Shown here: piece after piece, positions 16,767 through 26,360 of the stretch
Numbering within the stretch: position 1 is the stretch's first letter
Layout of the letters: each line of letters starts with the position of its first letter
From: Xaviernesmea oryzae
Lineage (GTDB): Bacteria > Pseudomonadota > Alphaproteobacteria > Rhizobiales > Rhizobiaceae
NCBI RefSeq assembly: GCF_900177415.1
Contig: NZ_FXAF01000002.1
Coordinates: 496,001-560,000 of the forward strand
Reading direction: 5' to 3'
DNA length: 64,000 nt
The notes under the pieces: generated by a model
Databases searched by the model: none
Seen by the model: the letters and a program-made list of their open reading frames with translations, nothing else
What the model was told of the DNA's origin: nothing
Position numbers and translations under genes: made by a program

Positions 16767-17660
16767 TTATCCCTTGACCGCGCCGGCCATCAGACCGCGC
16801 ACGAAATAGCGTCCGGCGACGATGTAGACAAACAGGGTCGGCAATGCCGCGAAGACGGCGGCCGCCATGTCGACATTGTATTCCTTGACGCCCGTGGAAG
16901 AAGAAACGAGGTTGTTCAGCGCGACCGTCATCGGCGAGGCCTCCCCGCCCGCGAAAGAGACGCCGAACAGGAAGTCGTTCCAGATATTGGTGAACTGGTA
17001 GATGACGGTGACGACGATGATCGGCCCCGACGTCGGCAGCAGGATGCGCCAGAAGATGCGGAAGAAGCCCGCGCCGTCGATCATCGCGGCCTTCACGAGT
17101 TCGTCCGGGAAGGCTTCGTAATAGTTCCGGAAGAACAGCGTGGTGAAGCCGAGACCGTAGATCACGTGGACCATGACGAGGCCGGTCGTGGTGTTCGAAA
17201 GCCCCATCAGGCCGAGCAGCCGCGCCATCGGGATGAGGACGGCCTGGAACGGAATGAAGCAGGCGAACAGCATCATGCCGAAGACGATCTTGTGCCCCGG
17301 AAAACGCCATTTGGTGAGCACGTAGCCGTTGAGCGCGCCGAGCAGCGTCGAGATGACGACCGCCGGAACGACCATCTTGATGGAATTCCAGAAATAACCC
17401 TTGATGCCGACGCAGGAGACGCCGATGCAGGCCTCTCCCCAGGCCCTCACCCAGGCGGCGACCGAGGGCTCGCGCGGCAGGGCGAGCATGTCGCCTGCGC
17501 GGATTTCGTCGAGCGACTTCAAGGATGTGGTGAGCATCACATAGAGCGGCAGCAGGTAGACGAGCGCAAGTACGATGAGCGCCGCATAGATGAAATAGCG
17601 GGCGGTGCGGGCCGAACCGGCGCTCACCGTCCCATTGGCGGTTTCTTGTGTCGCGCTCAT
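16767..17660 (-). CDS. CUT1 sugar ABC transporter permease, MalG-like
   Basis: 297 residues with six predicted membrane helices and the EAA loop EAFPDELVKAAMIDGAGFFRIF near residue 195, which docks on the ATPase. Its start overlaps the upstream permease stop by 4 bp (17657-17660). It forms the membrane channel with the MalF-like partner. Substrate is set by the binding protein. Confidence 0.92.
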   Translation of the reverse strand: MSATQETANGTVSAGSARTARYFIYAALIVLALVYLLPLYVMLTTSLKSLDEIRAGDMLALPREPSVAAWVRAWGEACIGVSCVGIKGYFWNSIKMVVPAVVISTLLGALNGYVLTKWRFPGHKIVFGMMLFACFIPFQAVLIPMARLLGLMGLSNTTTGLVMVHVIYGLGFTTLFFRNYYEAFPDELVKAAMIDGAGFFRIFWRILLPTSGPIIVVTVIYQFTNIWNDFLFGVSFAGGEASPMTVALNNLVSSSTGVKEYNVDMAAAVFAALPTLFVYIVAGRYFVRGLMAGAVKG

Positions 17661-18586
17661 TGCTTTCTCTCCCGCAGTTCCGAATAGAGATAAGGCACGA
17701 TGATCGCGGTGATGCCCATCAGCATCATGACGGCGCTCGCCGAACCGACATTCATCTGGTTGCGCGTGAAAGTGTAGGAATACATGAAGGTGGACGGCAG
17801 TTCGGTCGCGTTGCCCGGTCCCCCGCCGGTGAGCGCGATGACCAGGTCGTAGGACTTGATCGCCATGTGCGCGAGCACGATGAAGGCGGAGAGGAAGACC
17901 GGACGCAGAAGCGGAATGATGATGCGGCGGTAGATCGCCACGTTCGACGCGCCGTCGATCTGGGCCGCCTTGACGATCTCGCCGTCGATGCCGCGCAGCC
18001 CCGCGAGGAACATCGCCATGACGAAGCCGGAAGCCTGCCAGACGCCGGCGATGACGACGGTATAGATCGCCATCTGCGGGTTGACGAGCCAGTCGAACCT
18101 GAAACTCTCCCAGCCGAGATGGTGCATGGTGTTCTCAAGCCCGAGGCCGGGGTTCAGGAACCATTTCCAGGCGGTGCCGGTGACCACGAAGGAGAGCGCC
18201 ATCGGATAGAGGAAGATCGGCCGAAGCACGCCTTCGGCACGGATGCGCTGGTCCATCAGGATCGCGATGAATAGGCCGAGCGCGATGCAGATGCCGATAT
18301 AGAGAATGCCGAAGATCGCCAGATTCTGCATGGCCACATACCAGTTCGGCTGCGACCAGAGGCGGTAATAGGCGTCGAACCCACCCCACTTGTAGACCGG
18401 CAGGATGCGCGAGGTGGTGAAGGAGAGATAGACGGTCCAGAGGATGAAGCCGTAGACGAAGACCAGGATCACCGCGAACGAGGGCGCCAGCACGATCTTC
18501 GGCAGCGCGTTGCGCAATCCATCCGCAACTGAGCGGCCCTGTCTCTGCGGCACCACGGCCGGCACCGGTTCGATTGTCGTCATCAT
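17657..18586 (-). CDS. CUT1 sugar ABC transporter permease, MalF-like
   Basis: 309 residues, six membrane helices, EAA loop RGIDGEIVKAAQIDGASN near residue 205. The start follows AGGTCATG, and MMTTIEPV offers two adjacent ATGs. It is separated from the binding protein gene by a 276-bp gap filled by a nested palindrome, which probably sets the expression ratio between binding protein and membrane parts. Confidence 0.92.
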   Translation of the reverse strand: MMTTIEPVPAVVPQRQGRSVADGLRNALPKIVLAPSFAVILVFVYGFILWTVYLSFTTSRILPVYKWGGFDAYYRLWSQPNWYVAMQNLAIFGILYIGICIALGLFIAILMDQRIRAEGVLRPIFLYPMALSFVVTGTAWKWFLNPGLGLENTMHHLGWESFRFDWLVNPQMAIYTVVIAGVWQASGFVMAMFLAGLRGIDGEIVKAAQIDGASNVAIYRRIIIPLLRPVFLSAFIVLAHMAIKSYDLVIALTGGGPGNATELPSTFMYSYTFTRNQMNVGSASAVMMLMGITAIIVPYLYSELRERKQ

Positions 18587-18641
18587 GACCTCCGGGTAGG
18601 GAGCAGGAAGAAATTACGAGTTCGAAGGATACCTGGCCTGC

Positions 18642-18820
18642 CCCCTCACCAACAAAATCTAGCACTTAGCCTCCGGCTAAGATGCTGATTTTGTAACCTC
18701 TCCCACCAAGGGAGAGGTAGGGCCGCGGCGGCGCGGCGTCCTTATCTCTCCCCTTGTGGGAGAGAAAGCAATTTCAGCATCTTAGCCGGAGGCTAAGTGC
18801 TAGAAATTGCAAGTGAGGGG
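18642..18820. repeat. Nested inverted repeat between binding-protein and permease genes
   Basis: Left arm about 18642-18717 and right arm about 18745-18820 are near-complementary over about 75 bp (CCCCTCAC...GTGAGGGG ends). Each arm contains its own palindrome AGCACTTAGCC TCCGGCTAAGATGCT and a CTCTCCC hairpin. The RNA could form one long or several local hairpins. Confidence 0.85.
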
Positions 18821-18862
18821 ACCTGCAGCGCACATCCCCTCACCCCATTCGTTCGGATGCCT

Positions 18863-20119
18863 TTACTTCGCGGCAGCGACCGCTTCCGGCAGGCGCTTCA
18901 GCGCCGCGTCGGTGGTGAGCTGGCCGTTGAGATGCTGGGTGATGACGTCCAGCATGGCTTCCTTGATGGCGGCCGGCTGGGCGTAGCCATGGGCGAGCGA
19001 GCCCATCAGCGTCCCCTTGGAAGAGGCTTCGGCGAGATCCGCAATGCCCTTCTTGCCGCAATCGTCGAACTGATCGCCCGGCACGTCGGTGCGGGCGGGC
19101 ACCGAGCCCTTGACGGTGTTGAAGGCGATCTGGAAGGCCGGATCCTCGACGGCGGACGCCATCTTGAGCTGGGCGTCGCGCTGGTCGTCACCCACATCGA
19201 ACATCATGAACTGGTCGGCGTTGAAGAGAACGGACCCCTGCGTGCCGGGGAAGCGGATGCAGACGAAATCCGTGCCCGGCTTCTTGCCGGCGCGCAGCCA
19301 CTCACCCTTGGACCAGTCGCCCATTTCCTGAGCGCCCGCCTTGCCTTCGATGACGAGAGCGGTCGAAAGGTTCCATTCGCGGCCCGAGAAGTTCGGGTCG
19401 AAATAGGTGCGCAGCTTCGACATCGTGTCGAAGACCGTCTTCATCTGATCGCCGGAAAGAGCCGCCGGATCGAGATCGAGAACCGCCTTCTTGTAGAAGT
19501 CCGGGCCGCCGACGGAAAGAACGACGGCCTCCCACAGCGTGCCGTCCTGCCACGGAACGCCGCCATGGGCGAGAGCCGTGAGGCCCTGGGCCTTGAAGGC
19601 ATCGAGCAGCGTGATCAGCTCGTCGAGGTTCGTCGGAACCTTGCCGCCGGCCTTGTCGAGAGCCGCCTTGTTGATCCACAGCCAGTTGGTGGAGTGGATG
19701 TTCACCGGAGCGGCGATCCAGTGGCCGTCATACTTGGAGAAATCCTGGAGAGCTGTCGGGATGACCTTGTCCCAGCCTTCCTTGGCGGCGAGGTCGTCGA
19801 GATTGGCGGCAACGCCCATTTCCGCCCAGTCGCGGAGGTCGAAGCCGAGAAGCTGGACGGCGGTCGGCGGATCGCCGGCCGTGACGCGGGCGCGCAGCGC
19901 CGTCATCGCGGCGGAGCCTGCACCGCCGGCAACCGGCATGTCCTTCCAGGCGACGCCTTCCTTCTGGAGGTTTTCCTTCAGGACGTTGAGCGCCGCAGCC
20001 TCACCGCCGGAGGTCCACCAGTGGAGGACTTCGACGCTTTCCTGCGCCTTGGCGGCACCGGCCGTCAGGGCGATGATCGCCGCGCCGGCGGCGAATTTGC
20101 TGATCATTCGAATATTCAT
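18863..20119 (-). CDS. Sugar ABC transporter periplasmic binding protein, GtsA/glucose-mannose-like
   Basis: 418 residues with a Sec signal peptide (to about residue 25, AGAAKAQ). The start of the mature protein, [19 protein letters not shown], and [19 protein letters not shown] resemble Pseudomonas GtsA-type glucose binding proteins more than the longer AglE alpha-glucoside proteins. It captures sugar in the periplasm for the two permeases. First gene of the operon, divergent from a LacI-family regulator. Specificity for glucose or mannose is a family-based inference. Confidence 0.85.
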   Translation of the reverse strand: MNIRMISKFAAGAAIIALTAGAAKAQESVEVLHWWTSGGEAAALNVLKENLQKEGVAWKDMPVAGGAGSAAMTALRARVTAGDPPTAVQLLGFDLRDWAEMGVAANLDDLAAKEGWDKVIPTALQDFSKYDGHWIAAPVNIHSTNWLWINKAALDKAGGKVPTNLDELITLLDAFKAQGLTALAHGGVPWQDGTLWEAVVLSVGGPDFYKKAVLDLDPAALSGDQMKTVFDTMSKLRTYFDPNFSGREWNLSTALVIEGKAGAQEMGDWSKGEWLRAGKKPGTDFVCIRFPGTQGSVLFNADQFMMFDVGDDQRDAQLKMASAVEDPAFQIAFNTVKGSVPARTDVPGDQFDDCGKKGIADLAEASSKGTLMGSLAHGYAQPAAIKEAMLDVITQHLNGQLTTDAALKRLPEAVAAAK

Positions 20120-20165
20120 TGAGAATCTCCCTTTGCATCCGGGCTCCTCTCCGGATATGGCGATT

Positions 20166-20333
20166 TATAACGATATAAACGCGGTTGGTGTCAACCCGGC
20201 AGGAGGAGTTTTTTGAGGAGTTTCATCATACGACTAACACAATGAAAAAACTTGAGAATCTGAAAGAAAGCAAATTTTTCCTCAGGAATCGAGAAAAATT
20301 CCTGGCGACATTCGGAAAATTTGTAACGATATA
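20166..20333. promoter_or_regulatory. Divergent promoter region with a repeated 10-mer
   Basis: TAACGATATA occurs at 20168-20177 (41 bp upstream of the binding-protein ATG region) and again at 20324-20333 (48 bp before the LacI gene). The region is unusually AT-rich. The two boxes are candidate regulator contacts, but they are direct repeats and not the usual LacI palindrome. Confidence 0.4.
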
Positions 20334-20380
20334 GGTGAGGCCTGTTCCGATTTCGGAAGGGGCGGAGGAGATGAGGATAC

Positions 20381-21433
20381 ATGTCGCTGGATGACCTGGA
20401 GGACAAGGGTCGGCGGGCGATGCCGGATCGGACGACGGAAAGATCCGGCTCGGATGCGAAGCCAACCTTGAAGACGATCGCCGAACTGACGGGGCTTGCC
20501 GTCACGACCGTATCGCGGGCGCTCGCCGATGCGCCGCAGATCGCGCTCGAAACGCGGATGCGCGTGCGCCAAGTCGCCGGCGAGATCGGCTACCTTCCGG
20601 ACCGGGCGGCGCAACGCCTGCGCACCGGCCGCACCAACGTCATCAGCCTGGTTCTCGATCCGCACGAGGAAATCCTCGGCTACGCCACCTCGATGATCAG
20701 GGGATTGACGGAAGCCTTGCGCGGCACGGCCTACCATCTCGTCGTCACCCCGCACTTTTCCGACACGCCGCAGATCGACCCGGTGCGCCACATCGTGCGC
20801 AACCGCATGGCCGACGGCATCGTCTTCACCCGCACGGAGCCCTCGGACGAGCGTGTCAAACTGCTGATGGAGAACAATTTTCCGTTCATCTGTCATGGGC
20901 GCACCGAGCTTGCGACCGCCCATCCCTATGTGGACTACGACAATTACGGCTTCGCCTACCAGGCCGCCCGCAAGCTGATCGCGGCCGGGTCGAAAAAGCT
21001 GTTCATCATCCTGCCGCCGGACCGCTTCACCTTCGCCCACCACATGCGGCACGGCTTCATGACGGCGGTGCGCGAGGAAGGCGTCGGCTTCGAGATCGCC
21101 AAAGGCGTGACGCTCGACAGCAAGTCGGACGACATCCGCGACCATCTCTACCGGCGGATGGCCGAACCCGACCGTCCGGACGGCTTCGTCTGCGGCGGCG
21201 AGGTCTCGGCTCTTTCGGTGATTGCCGCCGCCTCCGACCAGGGCCTCGAAGTCGGGAAGGACGTGCGGCTGGTGGCCAAGCAGACCTCCGGCCTCTTCGA
21301 CCAGGTCCGCCCGCGGGTCGAGACGATCTACGAGGACCTCTCCGAAGCCGGTCTGCTGATGGGCCGGCTGCTTCTGAAACGCATCGCCGGACCTGCATCC
21401 GTCTCCGAACTGCAGGCGCTCCAGACGGTGTGA
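20381..21433 (+). CDS. LacI-family transcriptional regulator of the sugar operon
   Basis: 350 residues. The N-terminal helix-turn-helix LKTIAELTGLAVTTVSRAL begins near residue 29, after a 28-residue polar leader; the hinge helix RAAQRLRTGRTN and a periplasmic-binding-protein-type effector domain follow. GGAGGAG precedes the ATG at 20381. It is divergent from the CUT1 operon, so it probably represses it in the absence of sugar. The sequence resembles rhizobial AglR-type regulators, but the adjoining transporter is not AglEFGK. Confidence 0.9.
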   Translation: MSLDDLEDKGRRAMPDRTTERSGSDAKPTLKTIAELTGLAVTTVSRALADAPQIALETRMRVRQVAGEIGYLPDRAAQRLRTGRTNVISLVLDPHEEILGYATSMIRGLTEALRGTAYHLVVTPHFSDTPQIDPVRHIVRNRMADGIVFTRTEPSDERVKLLMENNFPFICHGRTELATAHPYVDYDNYGFAYQAARKLIAAGSKKLFIILPPDRFTFAHHMRHGFMTAVREEGVGFEIAKGVTLDSKSDDIRDHLYRRMAEPDRPDGFVCGGEVSALSVIAAASDQGLEVGKDVRLVAKQTSGLFDQVRPRVETIYEDLSEAGLLMGRLLLKRIAGPASVSELQALQTV

Positions 21434-21451
21434 TCGTTGCATATGGGAATG

Positions 21452-21503
21452 CCCCTCACCCTAACCCTCTCCCCGCCTGCGGGGAGAGGGTTAGGGTGAG
21501 GGG
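21452..21503. repeat. Perfect 25-bp-stem palindrome between convergent genes
   Basis: CCCCTCACCCTAACCCTCTC... pairs over 25 bp without mismatch with its complement, with a 2-nt centre (CT). It sits between the convergent LacI and TctA genes. The same GAGAGGGTTAGGGTGAGGGG arm recurs at 23744-23763. It may act as a bidirectional terminator, though it lacks a T-run. Confidence 0.85.
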
Positions 21504-21608
21504 CAAGCATTCCATACGCGACTGAACTGCCCCGGAGCACAACGGCCCTAGCCGGACCAAAAGTTTCAGCGCCGCGCGAACTTCTCGCGCGGCGCTGTCC
21601 GCAGCTTC

Positions 21609-23114
21609 TCAATCCTCTTCCTGGAAAACGGCTTCACGCTTGGCCTTGACGCTCGGCAGGAAGACGATGACGAGGACAAGCGCCGCGATGAAGAGGAGGG
21701 CCGCGCTGATCGGACGCGTGACGAACGTGGTCGGATCGCCGCGCGAAAGGATCATCGCCCGTCTCAGGTTCTCTTCCAGCAGCGGGCCGAGCACGAAGCC
21801 GAGCAGGAGCGGCGCGGGCTCGCAGCGGAGCTTGGCCAGCACGTAGCCGATGAGACCGAAGAAGGCGACGGAATAGAGGTCGTAGACGTTGGAGTTGACG
21901 CTGTAGACGCCGATCGAGCAGAAGGCCATGATGATCGGGAACAGCACGTAATAGGGGATCGTCAGGAGCTTCACCCACAGCCCGATGAGCGGCAGGTTCA
22001 AGACGACGAGCATCAGGTTGCCGATCCACATGGAGGCGATGATGCCCCAGAAGAGCGCCGGCTGTTCGGCCGCGACGTTCGGGCCGGGCACGATGCCCTG
22101 GATGATCATCGCGCCGATCATCAGAGCCATGACCGGGTTGGCGGGGATGCCGAGCGTAAGCAGCGGGATGAACGAGGTCTGAGCGCCGGCATTGTTGGCC
22201 GATTCCGGGCCTGCGACGCCGGCCACGGCGCCATGGCCGAATTCCTGCGGGTTCTTCGCGACCTTCTTTTCGACCGTGTAGGAGGCGAAGGCGGCGAGAA
22301 TCGCCCCTCCGCCCGGCAGGATGCCGAGCACCGAACCGATGACGGTGCCGCGCAGGACCGGCGCGATCATCGCCCGGAAATCCTCCCTGGAGGGAAGAAG
22401 CCCGCTCACCTTGGACATCAGCACCGAGCGGGTCTTCTCGCTTTCGAGGTTGCGCAGGATTTCCGCGATGCCGAAGACGCCGACCGCGACGGCCACGAAG
22501 TTCAGCCCGTCGGCATATTCGCGGATGCCGAGCGTGAAGCGCGGCGTGCCGGTGTAGATGTCCGTCCCGACGAGGCCGAGCAGCAGGCCGAGCGCCACCA
22601 TGGCAAGCGCCTTGATGATCGAGCCGTGCGCCAGCGCGATCGAGGACACCAGACCGACCACCATCAGCGAGAAATACTCGGCCGCGCCGAATTGCAGCGC
22701 GATCTCGGTGAGCGGCGGCGCGAAGATGGCGACTAGGAAGGTCGAGACCGTGCCGGCGAAGAAGGAGCCGAGCGCGGCGATGGCGAGCGCCGCCCCCGCC
22801 TTGCCCTTGCGCGCCATCTGGTAGCCGTCGATCGCGGTGACCGCGGACGAGGATTCCCCCGGCATGTTGATGAGGATCGCCGTGGTCGAGCCGCCGTATT
22901 GCGCCCCGTAATAGATGCCGGCGAGCATGATCAGCGACGAGACCGGCTCGAGCTGGAAGGTGATCGGCAGAAGCATGGCGATCGTCGCGGTCGCGCCGAT
23001 GCCGGGCAGCACGCCGATCAGCGTTCCGAGCAGCACGCCGATCAGGCAGAAGAACAGGTTTTCAATGGAGGACGCGGTCGAGAAGCCGAGCGCCAGATTG
23101 CTGAAGAGTTCCAT
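21609..23114 (-). CDS. tctA: Tripartite tricarboxylate transporter large membrane subunit
   Basis: 501 residues, about 11-12 membrane helices, with conserved PGIGATATIAMLLP and YYGAQYGGSTTAILINMPGE loops of the TctA family. It forms the transport channel, works with TctB, and receives substrate from a periplasmic TctC protein. The gene follows tctB by 13 bp. Substrates in this family include citrate and other tricarboxylates or aromatic acids; the exact one is not visible. Confidence 0.94.
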   Translation of the reverse strand: MELFSNLALGFSTASSIENLFFCLIGVLLGTLIGVLPGIGATATIAMLLPITFQLEPVSSLIMLAGIYYGAQYGGSTTAILINMPGESSSAVTAIDGYQMARKGKAGAALAIAALGSFFAGTVSTFLVAIFAPPLTEIALQFGAAEYFSLMVVGLVSSIALAHGSIIKALAMVALGLLLGLVGTDIYTGTPRFTLGIREYADGLNFVAVAVGVFGIAEILRNLESEKTRSVLMSKVSGLLPSREDFRAMIAPVLRGTVIGSVLGILPGGGAILAAFASYTVEKKVAKNPQEFGHGAVAGVAGPESANNAGAQTSFIPLLTLGIPANPVMALMIGAMIIQGIVPGPNVAAEQPALFWGIIASMWIGNLMLVVLNLPLIGLWVKLLTIPYYVLFPIIMAFCSIGVYSVNSNVYDLYSVAFFGLIGYVLAKLRCEPAPLLLGFVLGPLLEENLRRAMILSRGDPTTFVTRPISAALLFIAALVLVIVFLPSVKAKREAVFQEED

Positions 23115-23127
23115 GGCTCACAAAATC

Positions 23128-23589
23128 CTAGAAGCCGAGCCAGGGCCCGAAACGGCGGAAGGGAAGACCGAGGCCGTAGCTGAAGACCAGGACCGAGAAG
23201 ATCGTCAGGGCCACGGAGAGGACCAGCGCCGTCAGCGGCTTCATGCGGGAAGACGCGAAGGAGGCGACCAGCGCGGCGATGAAGATCGCCGGCACGAAAC
23301 CGAGCCCCCGCACTGTGAGCCCGAAGATGATCGGCGCCGGCAGGATGAGCAGTATCCCGCGCCAGGCGATCGGGCCGATCGGTTCGCCCTGCACGCGCGC
23401 CGCCTGGACGAGGATGATCACGCCGAACAGGACGAGAGCGCAGGCGAGGATGAACGGAAAATAACCCGGCCCCATGCGCAGCGCCGTGCCGAGTTCCAGT
23501 TCCAGCGACTGATAGGCGAAGAAAAGGCCCGTCGCGATCAGCAACAGCCCGCAAATGAGGTTGGTCGTGTCGAATTTCAGGGAATTCAT
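23128..23589 (-). CDS. tctB: Tripartite tricarboxylate transporter small membrane subunit
   Basis: 153 residues from the ATG at 23589 (GGAGACACC before it), with four hydrophobic helices. TctB family by length, topology and position before tctA. An upstream in-frame extension would run into the palindromic repeat and is rejected. Confidence 0.88.
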   Translation of the reverse strand: MNSLKFDTTNLICGLLLIATGLFFAYQSLELELGTALRMGPGYFPFILACALVLFGVIILVQAARVQGEPIGPIAWRGILLILPAPIIFGLTVRGLGFVPAIFIAALVASFASSRMKPLTALVLSVALTIFSVLVFSYGLGLPFRRFGPWLGF

Positions 23590-23649
23590 GGTGTCTCCGT
23601 GGACGATGGAGATGCTCGGAAGGGTCCGCCCCTCATCCGCCTGCCGGCA

Positions 23650-23763
23650 CCTTCTCCCCGCTTGCGGGGAGAAGGACCTGTGCCGCACCGGCTTCCCGGA
23701 ACGCAGACGGCGGGTATGGCACGTCCCCTCTCCCCGCGAGCGGGGAGAGGGTTAGGGTGAGGG
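23650..23763. repeat. Pair of GC-rich hairpins between tctC and tctB
   Basis: Hairpin one has arms 23650-23661 and 23664-23675 (CCTTCTCCCCGC). Hairpin two has arms 23726-23737 and 23740-23751 (CCCTCTCCCCGC), followed by GTTAGGGTGAGGGG. They occupy the 202-bp gap after the binding-protein gene. Confidence 0.85.
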
Positions 23764-23791
23764 GCAAACTATCCGATCGCCGCCAAGAGCC

Positions 23792-24775
23792 TCAGTCGGC
23801 GTACTGGCCGGCGGCTTCGATGACCGGCTTCCAGCGGGCGATTTCGCTTTCGAGCTTGGCCTTGAGCACTGCCGGCGTCGCGTCCTGTTCCGGCGAAGGC
23901 TTGGTGCCGAGCTCGGCGAAGCGGGCTGCGACGTTCTGATCCTTCAGCGCCACCTTGAGCGCCTGCTCGAGCTTGTCGATGGCTTCCTTCGGCGTGCCCT
24001 TCGGCGCGTAGAGGCCATGCCAGATGCCGACTTCCATCTGCGGCAGGCTGGCTTCCTTGACGGTCGGAAGGTCCTTCAGGACGTCGAGGCGCTCCGGCGA
24101 GGTGACCGCATAGGCCTTCACCGTGCCGCCCTGGATCTGCTTCGTCGTGTTGGTGGTCTGGTCGCACATGATGTCCACCTGGCCGCCGAGCAGATCGGTC
24201 ATGGCCGGGCCGGTGCCCTTGTAGGGGACGGTGACGAGCGGCGTCTCGATCGCGCTCATGAAGAGCATGCCGCAAAGATGCGAGGCGGCGCCGATGCCGG
24301 CATTGGCGACGGTCACCTTGTCCGCATTGGCCTTGGCATATTCGATCAGGCCCTTCAGGTCGGTCGCTTCCATGTCCTTGCGGGCGAGCAGCGTCATCGG
24401 AACGTCGGTGACGAGGCCGACATATTCGAAGGCGTTCAGCGTGTCGTAGGGAAGCTTGCGATAGAGCGTGGCGCTGGTCGCCATGCCGATATGGTGGAGC
24501 AGCACGGTATAACCGTCCGCCTCGGCATTCGCGACGCGGGCCGCGCCGAGCGTGCCGCCTGCACCGCCGACGTTTTCGACGACGATCTGCTGGCCGAGGT
24601 CCTTCGACATGGATTCGGCGACGAGACGGGCGACCGTGTCGGTCGGGCCGCCGGCTGCGAACGGCACCACCATGGTGATCTGGCGTTCCGGATAACCTTG
24701 TGCATTGGCGGAGGCGGAAAAGAGCGAAAGTGCCGCAAGAGCGGTTGCGCCGATGACGGCGTTCATGATTTTCAT
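23792..24775 (-). CDS. tctC: Tripartite tricarboxylate transporter periplasmic binding protein
   Basis: 327 residues, Sec signal peptide cleaved near SANAQG, then the Bug/TctC fold: ITMVVPFAAGGPTDTVARLV, the substrate-carboxylate loop with VENVGGAGGTLGA, and VPYKGTGPAMTDLLGGQVDIM. It is the first gene of tctCBA. Upstream lies a possible enhancer (24922-24974) for the DctD-like regulator whose gene precedes it. Confidence 0.93.
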   Translation of the reverse strand: MKIMNAVIGATALAALSLFSASANAQGYPERQITMVVPFAAGGPTDTVARLVAESMSKDLGQQIVVENVGGAGGTLGAARVANAEADGYTVLLHHIGMATSATLYRKLPYDTLNAFEYVGLVTDVPMTLLARKDMEATDLKGLIEYAKANADKVTVANAGIGAASHLCGMLFMSAIETPLVTVPYKGTGPAMTDLLGGQVDIMCDQTTNTTKQIQGGTVKAYAVTSPERLDVLKDLPTVKEASLPQMEVGIWHGLYAPKGTPKEAIDKLEQALKVALKDQNVAARFAELGTKPSPEQDATPAVLKAKLESEIARWKPVIEAAGQYAD

Positions 24776-24921
24776 CGGGGTCCTCCAGGATGAAAGCTAT
24801 GGCTCGGCCGGCGCGCAAGTCTCCTCCGGCGCCAGCCTGAAGGCCATTTGTTGCAAGACCGGACGAGGCGCAATCATTGCGAAAGTGTTAAACCGGCATT
24901 TCCGTGAATGCCGCGCCGCAG

Positions 24922-24974
24922 CATGGGTGGATTCGGAAACAATGGGGGAAAACCATGGGTGGATTTCCACCCAT
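24922..24974. promoter_or_regulatory. Candidate activator sites upstream of tctC
   Basis: CATGGGTGGATT occurs twice (24922-24933, 24954-24965), 32 bp apart, about three helical turns. The second copy is part of a palindrome ATGGGTGGA-TT-TCCACCCAT (24955-24974). The sites are 147-199 bp upstream of the tctC start, a usual distance for response-regulator enhancers. The palindrome lies just after the regulator stop codon, but no T-run supports a terminator. Confidence 0.5.
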
Positions 24975-24986
24975 CCTTAGGCCGGA

Positions 24987-26356
<1,370 letters not shown>

Positions 26357-26360
<4 letters not shown>

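Noticed and set aside
15570..17687. 705-codon plus-strand frame opposite the sugar ABC genes
   Set aside because: Antisense shadow of the ATPase and permease genes; it also runs through their terminator.
24776..24920. Sigma-54 promoter before tctC
   Set aside because: I checked GG-N10-GC spacings on the minus strand. The only spacing match (near GGAGGAGACTTGCGCGC) lacks the TTGC around -12, and a better-looking TGGCC...TGGC pair is one base too far apart.
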